Positions 16,699 to 25,062 of a stretch of DNA of 64,000 bases are shown here, one piece after another. Numbering within the stretch: the stretch's first letter is position 1; every line of letters begins with the position of its first letter. The notes under the pieces are model-generated. The model was not told the DNA's origin and searched no databases. It saw only the letters and a list, made by a program, of their open reading frames with translations. Location: NCBI RefSeq assembly GCF_018325905.1, contig NZ_AP021901.1:744001-808000 (forward strand). The letters run 5' to 3'. The DNA comes from Pseudomonas sp. St316 (GTDB lineage: Bacteria; Pseudomonadota; Gammaproteobacteria; Pseudomonadales; Pseudomonadaceae). Made by a program: the position numbers and the translations under genes.

Positions 16699-17952
16699 AT
16701 GAACAATAAACCTGACAGCGCAGGGCTTGAAAATGCGGGAGCGGCAACCCGGGCGGTTTGGGGTGGGGAGCAGGTCAGGCACCCCTACAACGCCACGCAA
16801 ACCCCCATCGTGGCCAGCGCCGCGTATGGTTACGACGACATCGACGTCTGGTACGACGTCGCCTTGGGCAAGGCCCCCGGTTTTATCTACAGCCGCATGA
16901 GCAACCCGACCGTCGAGACCCTCGAAGCCAAGATTCGCGAGCTGGAAATGGCCGAGTCCGCCGTGGCCTTCAGCAGCGGCATGGCGGCGATCAGCAGCGT
17001 GCTCTACACCTTCCTGGCCCATGGCGATCGCGTGGTGTCGACCAAGGACAGTTACGGCGGCACCAACAAGATCTTCGAGGAGTTCCTGCCGCGCACCGGC
17101 GTGACGGTGACCTTGTGCGAGACCTTCGATCACGACGACCTCGAGCGCGAAATCGCCAAGGGTTGCCAGGTGCTGTACCTGGAAACCCCCACCAACCCGA
17201 CCCTGAAAATCCTCGACATCCCACGCCTGGTGGCAGCGGCCAAACGGGTCGGCGCCCTGGTGGTGGCCGATAACACCTTCGCCACGCCGCTGAACCAGAG
17301 CCCGCTGGCCTTGGGGGTGGACGTGGTGATTCATAGCGCGACCAAGTTCCTCAGCGGCCATGGCGACGTGCTTGGTGGCCTGGTGTGTGGCAGCGAAGCC
17401 CTGATGGCCCAGGTGCGCCATTACCGGGAAATCAACGGCGCGAGCCTCGACCCGTTCTCGGCCTACCTGATCATCCGTGGCATGAAGACCCTCGCGCTGC
17501 GCATGCGCCAGCAGCAACACAGCGCCCGGGCCCTGGCCGAATTCCTCTGCACCGAACCACTGGTAGAGGCGGTGAATTATCCCGGCTTGCCCAGCCACCC
17601 GAACCACGCCGTGGCTTGCGCGCAGATGTCCGGTTTCGGCGCCATCGTCAGTTTTGTCCTGGTCGGTGGCATGGACACGGTCAAACTGCTGCTGCCACGC
17701 CTGCGCTTCGCCCATTGCGCGGGCAACCTGGGTGCGGTGGAAACCATCTACGGCCCGGCTCGCACCACCAGTCACGTCGAAAACACCTTGGAAGAACGCC
17801 TGGCCCTGGGCATCTCCGAAGGCTTGGTGCGGGTTTCGGTCGGCATCGAAGACACGGACGATCTATTGGACGATCTGAAACAGGCCTTCGCCTTCGTCAA
17901 AAAGACCCTCAATCCGCAACTCAATGAAGTCCCTGTCGAGACCGCAAACTGA
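16699..17952 (+). CDS. cystathionine gamma-synthase/gamma-lyase family PLP enzyme
   Basis: 417 residues. Family blocks in order: YNATQTPIVASAAYGYDD, YSRMSNPTVETLEAKI, AVAFSSGMAAIS, the aromatic partner region GGTNKIFEEFLPR, LETPTNPTLKILDIP, VVADNTFATPLNQSPL, and the PLP lysine in HSATKFLSGHGDVLGG (about residue 217). These enzymes act at the gamma carbon of homoserine esters, cystathionine or methionine. Which reaction applies cannot be told from sequence alone; both CGS-like synthesis and methionine/homocysteine gamma-lyase activity are possible. It precedes an MmuP-like permease and belongs to an amino-acid cluster with homoserine enzymes. Confidence 0.85.
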   Translation: MNNKPDSAGLENAGAATRAVWGGEQVRHPYNATQTPIVASAAYGYDDIDVWYDVALGKAPGFIYSRMSNPTVETLEAKIRELEMAESAVAFSSGMAAISSVLYTFLAHGDRVVSTKDSYGGTNKIFEEFLPRTGVTVTLCETFDHDDLEREIAKGCQVLYLETPTNPTLKILDIPRLVAAAKRVGALVVADNTFATPLNQSPLALGVDVVIHSATKFLSGHGDVLGGLVCGSEALMAQVRHYREINGASLDPFSAYLIIRGMKTLALRMRQQQHSARALAEFLCTEPLVEAVNYPGLPSHPNHAVACAQMSGFGAIVSFVLVGGMDTVKLLLPRLRFAHCAGNLGAVETIYGPARTTSHVENTLEERLALGISEGLVRVSVGIEDTDDLLDDLKQAFAFVKKTLNPQLNEVPVETAN

Positions 17953-17968
17953 AGTTTGAAAGCTGGTA

Positions 17969-17993
17969 CCCCACCACAAGGCTGTGAGTGGGG
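17969..17993 (+). terminator. hairpin after the gamma-family PLP enzyme gene
   Basis: CCCCACCACA pairs with TGTG-A-GTGGGG around an AGGC loop, 17 bases after the stop. No T-run follows, so termination is likely partial and read-through into the permease gene is possible. Confidence 0.4.
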
Positions 17994-18103
17994 CGTTCAT
18001 GAATAGGAATAATAATAAAGCTTAGTGGCGATGCACTTTTACTCTGCCCAATAACTTGTCGCGGACGTTCATGCGCGCCCTAACAACTTTCATGAGAACA
18101 ACC

Positions 18104-19534
18104 ATGTCCATAAAAGAACAACAACATAATCCGCGTTCCGGTTTTAAACAGGAAATGCAGACGCGCCATATCGTCATGCTGGCATTGGGTGGCGTGATCG
18201 GCACCGGGCTGTTCCTGACCTCGGGCTATACCGTTAACCAGGCCGGGCCCATGGGCGCGGTGATTGCGTACATCATCGGCGCGCTCATGGTCTACATGGT
18301 GATGATGTGCCTGGGCGAACTGGCGGTGCAGATGCCGGAAACCGGTTCGTTCAGCACCTACGCCACGCGCTTCCTCGGCCCGGGCACCGGCTACACCGTG
18401 GCCTGGCTGTATTGGCTGACGTGGACGGTGGCGATCGGTTCCGAATTCACCGCTGCCGGTATCCTCATGTCGCGCTGGTTTCCCGACACGCCGGTGTGGA
18501 TCTGGAGCGCGCTGTTCGCCGTCGTGGTGTTCCTCACCAACGTGATTTCGGTGCGTTTGTTCGCCGAGACCGAGTTCTGGCTGTCGTTGATCAAAGTGCT
18601 GACCGTGGTGGTGTTCCTGCTGATTGGCGGTGGCGCGATTCTCGGCCTGTTGAACATCGACCAGGCCCACAGCATCGGGCTGAGCAACTTCACCCGAGAA
18701 GGACTTTTTCCTACCGGCTTCATGCCCATTGCGATGACGCTGCTGGCGGTGTCCTTTGCGTTCTCCGGCACTGAGCTGATCGGCATCGCCGCGGGCGAAA
18801 CCAAGGATCCGCAACGCAATGTGCCGCGCGCCATCCGCACCACCGTGCTGCGCCTGGCGGTATTTTTCGTCGGGACCATTTTTGTCCTGGCGACCCTGTT
18901 GCCGCGCGAGCAGGCCGGTCTGGTCGAAAGCCCCTTCGTCACGGTGTTTACCTACATCGGTATTCCGTACTCCGCCGACATCATGAACTTCGTGATCATC
19001 ACCGCCCTGTTGTCGGCGGCCAACTCCGGCTTGTATGCCGCCTCGCGGATGCTCTGGACCCTCAGCGACCAAGGCCACCTGCCCAAGCAGTTCTCGGCCC
19101 TGACCCGCATGGGCACGCCGCTCAACGCGATTATCGTGAGCATGGCCGGCGGCGCCGCTTCGTTGCTCAGCAGCGTGTTTGCCGCTGACACCATCTACCT
19201 GGCGCTGGTGTCGATTTCCGGCCTGGCCGTGGTGGTGGTGTGGATGAGCATCGCCGCGAGCCAGATCGCTTTTCGGCGTCACTATGTGGCCAACGGCGGC
19301 GACATTCGCAAACTCAAGTTCCGCGTTCGCGGTTATCCGTGGGTGCCACTGGGGGCGCTGGTGTGCTGCAGCCTGGCGTGCATCGGGATCGCCTTCGACC
19401 CTGAACAACGGGTGGCGCTGTACTTCGGCTTGCCGTTCATCGCCTGGTGTTACTTCGTGTATTACATTACCCGTAAAAGCCGCGAGCGACGCTTGTCGGT
19501 TGCCCTCGTGGCACAACCGTCCGACGCGTTCTAA
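18104..19534 (+). CDS. amino-acid permease, APC superfamily, MmuP-like
   Basis: 476 residues from the ATG at 18104. About 12 membrane helices. The opening [20 protein letters not shown] with [10 protein letters not shown] is the APC substrate-binding start, and [37 protein letters not shown] and [15 protein letters not shown] follow. From memory the sequence resembles the S-methylmethionine permease MmuP of E. coli through most of its length. It would import an amino acid by cation symport; in this cluster homoserine, methionine or S-methylmethionine are candidates. Only a weak ribosome site (GAGAAC) is seen. Confidence 0.9.
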   Translation: MSIKEQQHNPRSGFKQEMQTRHIVMLALGGVIGTGLFLTSGYTVNQAGPMGAVIAYIIGALMVYMVMMCLGELAVQMPETGSFSTYATRFLGPGTGYTVAWLYWLTWTVAIGSEFTAAGILMSRWFPDTPVWIWSALFAVVVFLTNVISVRLFAETEFWLSLIKVLTVVVFLLIGGGAILGLLNIDQAHSIGLSNFTREGLFPTGFMPIAMTLLAVSFAFSGTELIGIAAGETKDPQRNVPRAIRTTVLRLAVFFVGTIFVLATLLPREQAGLVESPFVTVFTYIGIPYSADIMNFVIITALLSAANSGLYAASRMLWTLSDQGHLPKQFSALTRMGTPLNAIIVSMAGGAASLLSSVFAADTIYLALVSISGLAVVVVWMSIAASQIAFRRHYVANGGDIRKLKFRVRGYPWVPLGALVCCSLACIGIAFDPEQRVALYFGLPFIAWCYFVYYITRKSRERRLSVALVAQPSDAF

Positions 19535-19593
19535 GGCGCGTCGACGGGGCGGGCAAACGTGCCCGGTGCGTGGGGGTCAACGAGGTCCAGATC

Positions 19594-20478
19594 ATGAAGC
19601 AAAAAACGTTGCCCCCGTTGAACTGGCTGCGGGCGTTCGAAGTGTCCGCCCGCTGCCTGAACTTCACCCACGCCGCCGACGAATTGTTTTTGACCCAAGG
19701 TGCGGTCAGCCAGCAGATCCGCCAATTGGAAAGCCACCTCGGCGTGGCGCTGTTCAAGCGCTTGCCCCGTGGCCTGGGCCTGACCGAGGAGGGCCAGGCG
19801 TACCTGCCGGTGGTGCAGGACGCAATCACACGACTGGCGGTGGGCACTAACGAGATCTTTGGCCAGCACAAGCGCCGGCCAATCAAGGTGCGCGGCAGCC
19901 TGGCGTTTTTCGTGCACTGGCTGGCGCCAAAACTGGTGGAGTTTCGCCAGGCGCACCCACATGTCGACATCCGTTACATCAGCAACATCTGGGTCAAGGA
20001 ACTCGATGGCGAAGACGACATGGAAATTCGCTGGGGCCACGGTCAGTGGCCCGGCCTGGTGTCGCAGCGCTTGACCTGGGACACCTTGTTCCCGGTGTGC
20101 TCGCCCGCCTTGATGGCGACGCTGAAAGTGCCGGCGGACGTGGCCAAGCATCCGTTGCTGCATGTGCTGGGCTACGAAGAGGGCTGGGGTTACTGGCTGA
20201 AAATGGTCGGTGCCGACAGCGTCGATTCCTCGACCGGCATGCAATTCGACACGCTGGTCTGCACCTTGCGCATGGCGGAACTGGGGCAGGGTATCGCCCT
20301 GGCGCGGTCGTCGATGGTCAGTGAGTTGCTGGAGGATGGGCGTCTGGTCGAACCCTTCGCCCAGCGCATCGAAGCCAGCGAATCGTTCTACCTGGTGCGC
20401 AGTTCCGGGGCCGAACAGCACCCGGACGCGGCGCGGTTTTCCACCTGGCTGGTGGAGCAGGCGCATCGTTTCAAATGA
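19594..20478 (+). CDS. LysR-type transcriptional regulator (GcvA-like)
   Basis: 294 residues from the ATG at 19594 (GAGG upstream) rather than a GTG at 19570. N-terminal winged helix-turn-helix: LPPLNWLRAFEVSARCLNFT, HAADELFLTQGAVSQQIRQL and LFKRLPRGLGLTEEG. The rest is a periplasmic-binding-protein-like effector domain (VRGSLAFFVHWLAPKL ...). The pattern is that of the GcvA subgroup. It follows the permease and precedes the threonine synthase-like gene on the same strand, so it probably controls this cluster in response to an amino acid. Confidence 0.9.
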   Translation: MKQKTLPPLNWLRAFEVSARCLNFTHAADELFLTQGAVSQQIRQLESHLGVALFKRLPRGLGLTEEGQAYLPVVQDAITRLAVGTNEIFGQHKRRPIKVRGSLAFFVHWLAPKLVEFRQAHPHVDIRYISNIWVKELDGEDDMEIRWGHGQWPGLVSQRLTWDTLFPVCSPALMATLKVPADVAKHPLLHVLGYEEGWGYWLKMVGADSVDSSTGMQFDTLVCTLRMAELGQGIALARSSMVSELLEDGRLVEPFAQRIEASESFYLVRSSGAEQHPDAARFSTWLVEQAHRFK

Positions 20479-20508
20479 ACTGTTTTATATGAGTTTGCGG
20501 AGTTGACC

Positions 20509-21873
20509 ATGCGCTATATAAGTACCCGAAGTTCAGACGAGCTGGTCGACTTTGAACGAGTCGTGCTGTCGGCTATCGCTGAGGATGGCGGGCTGTTCGT
20601 GCCTGTCGCATTGCCGCTGTTCGAACCCCAGGAGATCGCCAACTGGTCGACATTGTCCTATGACGAACTGGCCTATCGGGTGATGCGTCCGTTCGTGGGC
20701 GAGGCGATCCCCGAGGCCGACTTCAAGCACATTCTCAAGGAGGCCGGCAGCCAGTTCAGCCATCGCTCCCTGGCGCCGTTGCATCAGGTGGATCGCAATG
20801 AATGGGTCTTGGAATTGTTCCATGGACCGACCCGTTCCTCGAAGGACTTTGCCGCGCAGTTGCAGGCGCGGCTGGTGCAGTACTTCCTGCGTAAACGCGG
20901 GCGTCGCGCGGTGGTGATTGGCGTCACCAACGGCGACACCGGCCTGGCCGCCATCGAGGCTTTCAAACACTGCGACGAGACCGACGTGGTGGTGATTTAT
21001 CCCGAGGCCGGCGTACCGCAAGACCAACTTCAAGAGCTGCAAGCGACGGCGCATCCGCGGGTTCATCAAGTGGCCGTCGATGGCAGTTTCGATGAATGCC
21101 AGACCTTGGTCACCCAACTGTTCAGGCAGCATGAGGCGATCAGTTTCAATTCCAGCAACTGGGTCAGCGTCATGGCGCAGTTGGTGTTTTATTTCCACGC
21201 CGTGCTGCAACTGGGCGGCGGTCAGCGGCCCATCGGTTTCAGCGTGCCGGCGGCGAGTTTTGCCGAAGTCTATGCCGGCTACATCGCGCAGAAGATGGGC
21301 TTGCCGATCACGCAGATGATTGTGGCGACCAATCAGAATGACGCGCTGCATCAGTTCTTTTTGAAGAACCACTACTCGCGGTTGCGCGCCAGCAAGACCC
21401 TGTCGCCGGCCATGGATTTGTCGATCTTTTCCAACCTGGAACGGTTTCTCTGGGAGCTCTATGGGCACGACGACCAGGCCGTGAGCGCACTGATGCACAC
21501 CTTCGAAACCCAGGGTGAAATGACCATCGCCAACGAGTTCTGGTTGCAGGCGCGGATGATCATCGACTCGTACGCGGTCAGCGATGAACAGACACTGGAG
21601 GAAATCACCTCGCTGCATCGCGACACCGGTTACGTCATCGACCCACACACCGCCACCGGCGTGCTCGCGGCGCGCTTATACCGGCGCAGCCTGGTGGCGC
21701 CGATGGTGACCTTGGGCGAGATCTCCCCGGCCAAATCGGCACTGTTGCTTGGCGAGTTGGGGATCCACATCGCGGCGCAACAACGTCGAGTTTCCGAACA
21801 TGGCCCAGCGCAGATTCATCGCATCCAGCCGGACGACCTCGGTGCCCTCCATCAACTGCTCGGCACCCTATAA
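20509..21873 (+). CDS. threonine synthase-like PLP enzyme
   Basis: 454 residues; ATG at 20509 with GGAG six bases upstream. It starts MRYISTRSSDELVDFERVVL, like bacterial ThrC, and has LELFHGPTRSSKDFAAQLQA with the PLP lysine near residue 112 (ThrC usually reads HGPTLAFKDF; here SS replaces AF). GVTNGDTGLAAIEAF replaces the usual ThrC phosphate-binding SATSGDTG. ThrC turns O-phosphohomoserine into threonine. Substitutions around the active site and the placement beside Lrp and a short homoserine dehydrogenase suggest a second, perhaps catabolic, paralog and not the housekeeping enzyme (inference). Confidence 0.85.
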   Translation: MRYISTRSSDELVDFERVVLSAIAEDGGLFVPVALPLFEPQEIANWSTLSYDELAYRVMRPFVGEAIPEADFKHILKEAGSQFSHRSLAPLHQVDRNEWVLELFHGPTRSSKDFAAQLQARLVQYFLRKRGRRAVVIGVTNGDTGLAAIEAFKHCDETDVVVIYPEAGVPQDQLQELQATAHPRVHQVAVDGSFDECQTLVTQLFRQHEAISFNSSNWVSVMAQLVFYFHAVLQLGGGQRPIGFSVPAASFAEVYAGYIAQKMGLPITQMIVATNQNDALHQFFLKNHYSRLRASKTLSPAMDLSIFSNLERFLWELYGHDDQAVSALMHTFETQGEMTIANEFWLQARMIIDSYAVSDEQTLEEITSLHRDTGYVIDPHTATGVLAARLYRRSLVAPMVTLGEISPAKSALLLGELGIHIAAQQRRVSEHGPAQIHRIQPDDLGALHQLLGTL

Positions 21874-21884
21874 CAGGAGGCCCC

Positions 21885-22322
21885 ATGAAGCGAATTCTCG
21901 ACCCTCTCGATGAACGCATCATCGCCGAACTGCGCCTCAACGCCCGGGCCGCCCACGCTGAACTGGCGGCCAAGGTCAACCTTTCGCGCAACGCCGTACG
22001 CCAACGCATCGAACGCCTCGAACGCGACGGCGCGATCCAGGGCTACACCGTGCGCACCGGAGAAGGCGGGCAAGCGTCGTCGAACATCAACGCGGTGATC
22101 TTCGTCTACCGCTACGACCGCATGCGCGGCGCCGAGGTCTTGCAGGCCCTGCAAGCCATGCCCGAAGTGCAGCAGTGCGATGTGATGAGCGGCGAATTCG
22201 ACCTGATGCTGCGGGTCGGCGCGGCGAATCCGGAGCGGGTGCATAAGGTGTGGAAAGAGATCTCCGCGTTGCCGGGGGTGGAGAACACCGTGACGTCGTT
22301 TGTGTTGTCGTCGGTGGTCTGA
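21885..22322 (+). CDS. Lrp/AsnC family transcriptional regulator
   Basis: 145 residues: an N-terminal helix-turn-helix (LDPLDERIIAELRLNARAAH, LAAKVNLSRNAVRQRIERLE) and a C-terminal RAM/AsnC ligand domain (AVIFVYRYDRMRG, VQQCDVMSGEFDLML). A strong AGGAGG lies before the ATG. It starts 12 bp after the threonine synthase-like gene, in the same direction. Lrp-type proteins sense amino acids, which fits regulation of the flanking homoserine-type genes. Confidence 0.9.
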   Translation: MKRILDPLDERIIAELRLNARAAHAELAAKVNLSRNAVRQRIERLERDGAIQGYTVRTGEGGQASSNINAVIFVYRYDRMRGAEVLQALQAMPEVQQCDVMSGEFDLMLRVGAANPERVHKVWKEISALPGVENTVTSFVLSSVV

Positions 22323-22332
22323 AGCCTGAAGA

Positions 22333-22428
22333 CCTGTGGGAGCGAGCTTGCTCGCGATAGGGCCAGGTCAGTCAATTCAGATGTTGGCTGATCCACCGCG
22401 ATCGCGAGCAAGCTTTGCTCCCACATGG
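22333..22428. repeat. REP pair (BIME), copy 1 of a near-identical duplication
   Basis: GTGGGAGCGAGCTTGCTCGC, a spacer with GGGCCAGGTCAGTCAATTCA and GATGTTGGCTGATCCACC, then the inverted arm. The same 80-bp unit recurs 183 bp downstream. Confidence 0.9.
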
Positions 22429-22515
22429 GCCATGTGCTCTGCCAAATGCCCAGCCACCACAAACCCCGTGGCGAGGGAGCGCGCCCTGACACCATCGGAC
22501 CTAACCCTGAAAATA

Positions 22516-22601
22516 CCTGTGGGAGCGAGCCTGCTCGCGATAGGGCCAGGTCAGTCAATTCAGATGTTGGCTGATCCACCGCGATCGCGAGCAAGCTCGC
22601 T
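22516..22601. repeat. REP pair, copy 2, split by an IS110-type insertion
   Basis: Repeats the unit at 22333 almost base for base, but stops after GCAAGCTCGCT at 22601. The missing end of the arm, CCCACAGGG, resumes at 23778 on the other side of the IS. The two halves join into a perfect REP arm, which fixes the insertion point. Confidence 0.9.
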
Positions 22602-22617
22602 TGTATGGTAGGACTTG

Positions 22618-22767
22618 AAGGGAGGAGGAGGGACAAGGCTCGATTCTGACTGTTAGCGCAGTACAGACCGTGGGAGATTTCACCCCTCCTCCTTTCACCC
22701 AAGCGCCGATAAAGAATGCATCTGGCCTAGACCGACGATAGGAACAAGCCTGCGCCTCTGGGTGAAC
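22618..22767 (+). ncRNA. candidate IS110 bridge RNA (target- and donor-binding loops)
   Basis: Lies before the transposase gene, the expected place for this subgroup. Hairpin 1: stem 22620-22632 with 22684-22696; an inner hairpin 22645-22652/22659-22667 closes an internal loop. One loop side has GCTCGAT (22638-22644), matching 6 of 7 bases of the target GCTCGCT; the other has GTGGGAG (22670-22676), the exact reverse complement of the target CTCCCAC across the core. Hairpin 2: CACCCA (22696-22701) pairs with TGGGTG (22759-22764); inside are AGAAT (22713-22717), equal to the right IS end, and ACAAG (22744-22748), reverse complement of CTTGT at the left end. This is the target-loop/donor-loop layout of bridge RNAs. 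Boundaries are approximate. Confidence 0.7.
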
Positions 22768-22804
22768 CCTTCAAGTGTTCAAACCTTAGCCCGGAGGATT
22801 TCCA

Positions 22805-23752
22805 ATGGCAATGCCGGTTTCTGTCACTAAGCCGATCGTGGGCGTGGACGTCGCCAAAGACGAGTTGGTGATTTATCACGCTGAATCCGATCGACTCGAA
22901 ACGATCCTAAACACCAAAGCTGCGATCAAGAAGTGGCTCAAGGCACTGCCCGCACCGGTGAGTGTCGCCATTGAAGCCACCAATATCTATCACCAGGAAT
23001 TCGCCGATCTGGCTTATGCGCAAGGCTGTGTGATTTATATGATTGGCGGTTACGAGCTCAGCCATTACCGAAAAGGTGTGAAAGTTCGCGCTAAAACCGA
23101 TGCGCTAGATGCTCGGTTGCTGGCTCGCTATTTGAACAATGAAGGCCACCAGTTGCACCCCTGGACTCCACCATCGCCCCTGTATTGCCGGCTTATAAGC
23201 CTTTTCCGGCGCCGAGCAGCCTTGGTGCAGGCGCGTGTCAGCCTCAAGCAAAGCTGGGCGAACGAGCCGTTGCTAAAAACAGCCTTCGAGAACCAAATAA
23301 GTGCCATGCAAAGGCTGGAAGTCTTGCTTGAGAAAACAATCCAGACGCAGTTGCAAGATGCCGGTTTGGGCGATCAGCTCAAGCGTTGCATGAAAATCGA
23401 AGGAATCGGCTTGTTGAGTGGCGCTCGTTTACTTACGGCATTGCAGCGGGGGGACTTCAGAAATGCCGATGCCTTCATCGCTTTTCTGGGTTTGGACCTG
23501 CGCATAGCAGACTCGGGAAAAAAGAAGGGGCGCCGCTGCCTGTCTAAGCGAGGCGACCCGGAAGCGCGTCGACTGATGCACAACGCCGCGATGTCGGCGA
23601 GGCGCACAGCGACATGGAAGGGTTTTTATGAGGCGCTGAGGGCCCGGGGACTCAGCACAACCGAAGCATTAGTGGCACTGGCCCGCAAGCTTGCCCGAGT
23701 GGTATTCGCCCTGCTGAAGAACCAGAGCGAATACTTACCGAAAGGCATGTAG
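22805..23752 (+). CDS. IS110-family transposase
   Basis: 315 residues; CCCGGAGGA before the ATG. The N-terminal DEDD RuvC-like domain has VGVDVAKDELVIYH (first Asp), IEATNIYHQEFADLAY (Glu) and KTDALDARLLARYL (two Asp). The C-terminal Transposase_20 domain has IEGIGLLSGARLLTAL, a helix-hairpin-helix, and GRRCLSKRGDPEARRLMHNA, in which Ser of LSKRGD is the likely catalytic nucleophile. The length and motifs are intact, so the element may be active. Bridge-RNA candidate immediately upstream. Confidence 0.93.
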   Translation: MAMPVSVTKPIVGVDVAKDELVIYHAESDRLETILNTKAAIKKWLKALPAPVSVAIEATNIYHQEFADLAYAQGCVIYMIGGYELSHYRKGVKVRAKTDALDARLLARYLNNEGHQLHPWTPPSPLYCRLISLFRRRAALVQARVSLKQSWANEPLLKTAFENQISAMQRLEVLLEKTIQTQLQDAGLGDQLKRCMKIEGIGLLSGARLLTALQRGDFRNADAFIAFLGLDLRIADSGKKKGRRCLSKRGDPEARRLMHNAAMSARRTATWKGFYEALRARGLSTTEALVALARKLARVVFALLKNQSEYLPKGM

Positions 23753-24003
23753 GGGGTAGCACTGCACCATAGAATCTCCCACAGGGTGATGTGTGCCCTG
23801 CCAGATACCCCTGCCACCACAAATGAAGCCCATCAGCCTGGGATGTGAGCCGGCCGCCATGGTTTTTTTCATCCCTATCGCTTTGCCCACCCCCTGGTCA
23901 AAACGCCCAAGAAATAGAGCAAATTGGCCTATTTCACTGCCCACCCCAGCCCCCTAACCTAGGTCCCAACAACCTCATCACCCGGACCAAGGACATAACA
24001 AAA

Positions 24004-25062
24004 ATGACTGAATACAAACTGGCGCTGGTCGGCTTCGGCGGTGTGAACCGGGCATTGGCTCAACTGATTGCCGAGCGCAACCAGCAGTGGAAAACCGAAC
24101 TCGGCTTCACCCTGAAAATCGTCGGCGTGACCGACCTGTTCCTCGGTTCGGTGATGAACCGCCACGGCCTCGACGCCGCATCGCTCGCCCGGTTGCCCGC
24201 CGCCAAAGGCGCCATGGCACAACTGCCCGGCGGCACCGTCGATGCCCTCAACGAAGCGGTGATCAAGGAATGCGGCGCCGACATCATCGCCGAAGCCACC
24301 TTCACCAACCCGGTGGATGGCGAGCCCGCCACCTCGTTCTGCCGCTGGGCCCTGGAGCGCGGCAAACACGTGGTCACCACCAACAAAGGCCCCATCGCCC
24401 TGCACGGCGCCGAACTCAAAGCCCTGGCCCAGCGCAACAACGTCGCCTTCGAATACGAAGGCTCAGTGATGAGCGGCACCCCCGTCATTCGCCTCGCCAA
24501 GCAGGCCCTGGCCGGCAGCTCGATCACCGGTTTCGAAGGCATCCTCAACGGCACCTCCAACTTCGTCCTCACCTGCATGGAAGGCGGCCTTGGGTTCGCC
24601 GAAGCCGTCAGCCAGGCCCAAGCCCTGGGCTACGCCGAAGCCGATCCGACGGCAGACGTCGAAGGCCACGACGTGCGCCTCAAAGTGGTGATCCTCGCCA
24701 ACGAACTTCTGGACGCCAAACTCACCGTCAACGACGTCACCTGCAGCGGCATCTCCTCCCTCAGCCTCGACGACATCGACAAAGCTCGCCAGGACGGCGC
24801 CCGCTGGAAGCTGATCGGCGCCGCCACCCGCAATGCCGACGGCGCCATCAGCGCCAGCGTCGAACCGCGCCTGCTGAGCAACGACCACCCACTGGCGAGC
24901 ATCAGCGGCGCCACCAACGCTGTGTCGTTCACCTCCGAACTGCTTGGCGCCGTCACCGTCTCGGGACCCGGCGCAGGCCGCACCGAAACCGCCTTCGCAC
25001 TGCTATCGGACATCATCCACATCCACCAATCGGCAACCCGCAAACAGGAGCACAACCTGTGA
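24004..25062 (+). CDS. homoserine dehydrogenase-like protein, no ACT domain
   Basis: 352 residues from the ATG at 24004. Rossmann start [18 protein letters not shown]; then [32 protein letters not shown] and the catalytic region [32 protein letters not shown] and [20 protein letters not shown], which hold the conserved Glu, Asp and Lys of homoserine dehydrogenases. Full-length Hom has a C-terminal ACT domain for threonine feedback; here the protein ends without one. Homoserine dehydrogenase interconverts homoserine and aspartate semialdehyde. GTG of the next gene overlaps its stop, so an aldehyde dehydrogenase is made together with it. I infer the oxidative direction, homoserine to aspartate semialdehyde to aspartate. 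Confidence 0.88.
   Translation: MTEYKLALVGFGGVNRALAQLIAERNQQWKTELGFTLKIVGVTDLFLGSVMNRHGLDAASLARLPAAKGAMAQLPGGTVDALNEAVIKECGADIIAEATFTNPVDGEPATSFCRWALERGKHVVTTNKGPIALHGAELKALAQRNNVAFEYEGSVMSGTPVIRLAKQALAGSSITGFEGILNGTSNFVLTCMEGGLGFAEAVSQAQALGYAEADPTADVEGHDVRLKVVILANELLDAKLTVNDVTCSGISSLSLDDIDKARQDGARWKLIGAATRNADGAISASVEPRLLSNDHPLASISGATNAVSFTSELLGAVTVSGPGAGRTETAFALLSDIIHIHQSATRKQEHNL

Larger units (their letters stand above)
22602..23777 (+). mobile_element. IS110-family insertion sequence in a REP
   Basis: 1176 bp between the two halves of a REP arm. The left REP half ends in CT (22600-22601) and the element ends in CT (23776-23777), so a CT dinucleotide flanks the insertion as the crossover core. 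There are no terminal inverted repeats and no longer duplication, as expected for IS110 elements, which use a DEDD/serine recombinase guided by a bridge RNA. It carries one transposase gene and a 203-bp structured noncoding left end. IS110 relatives that target REPs are known in Pseudomonas. Confidence 0.92.

Noticed and set aside
22333..22601. Repeated units resembling a CRISPR array
   Set aside because: Only two units, each an inverted-repeat REP pair with identical spacers; no cas genes.
24087..25058. Upstream extension of the aldehyde dehydrogenase frame
   Set aside because: Runs out of frame within the homoserine dehydrogenase gene and is Arg/His-rich; GTG at 25059 with AGGAG is the proper start.
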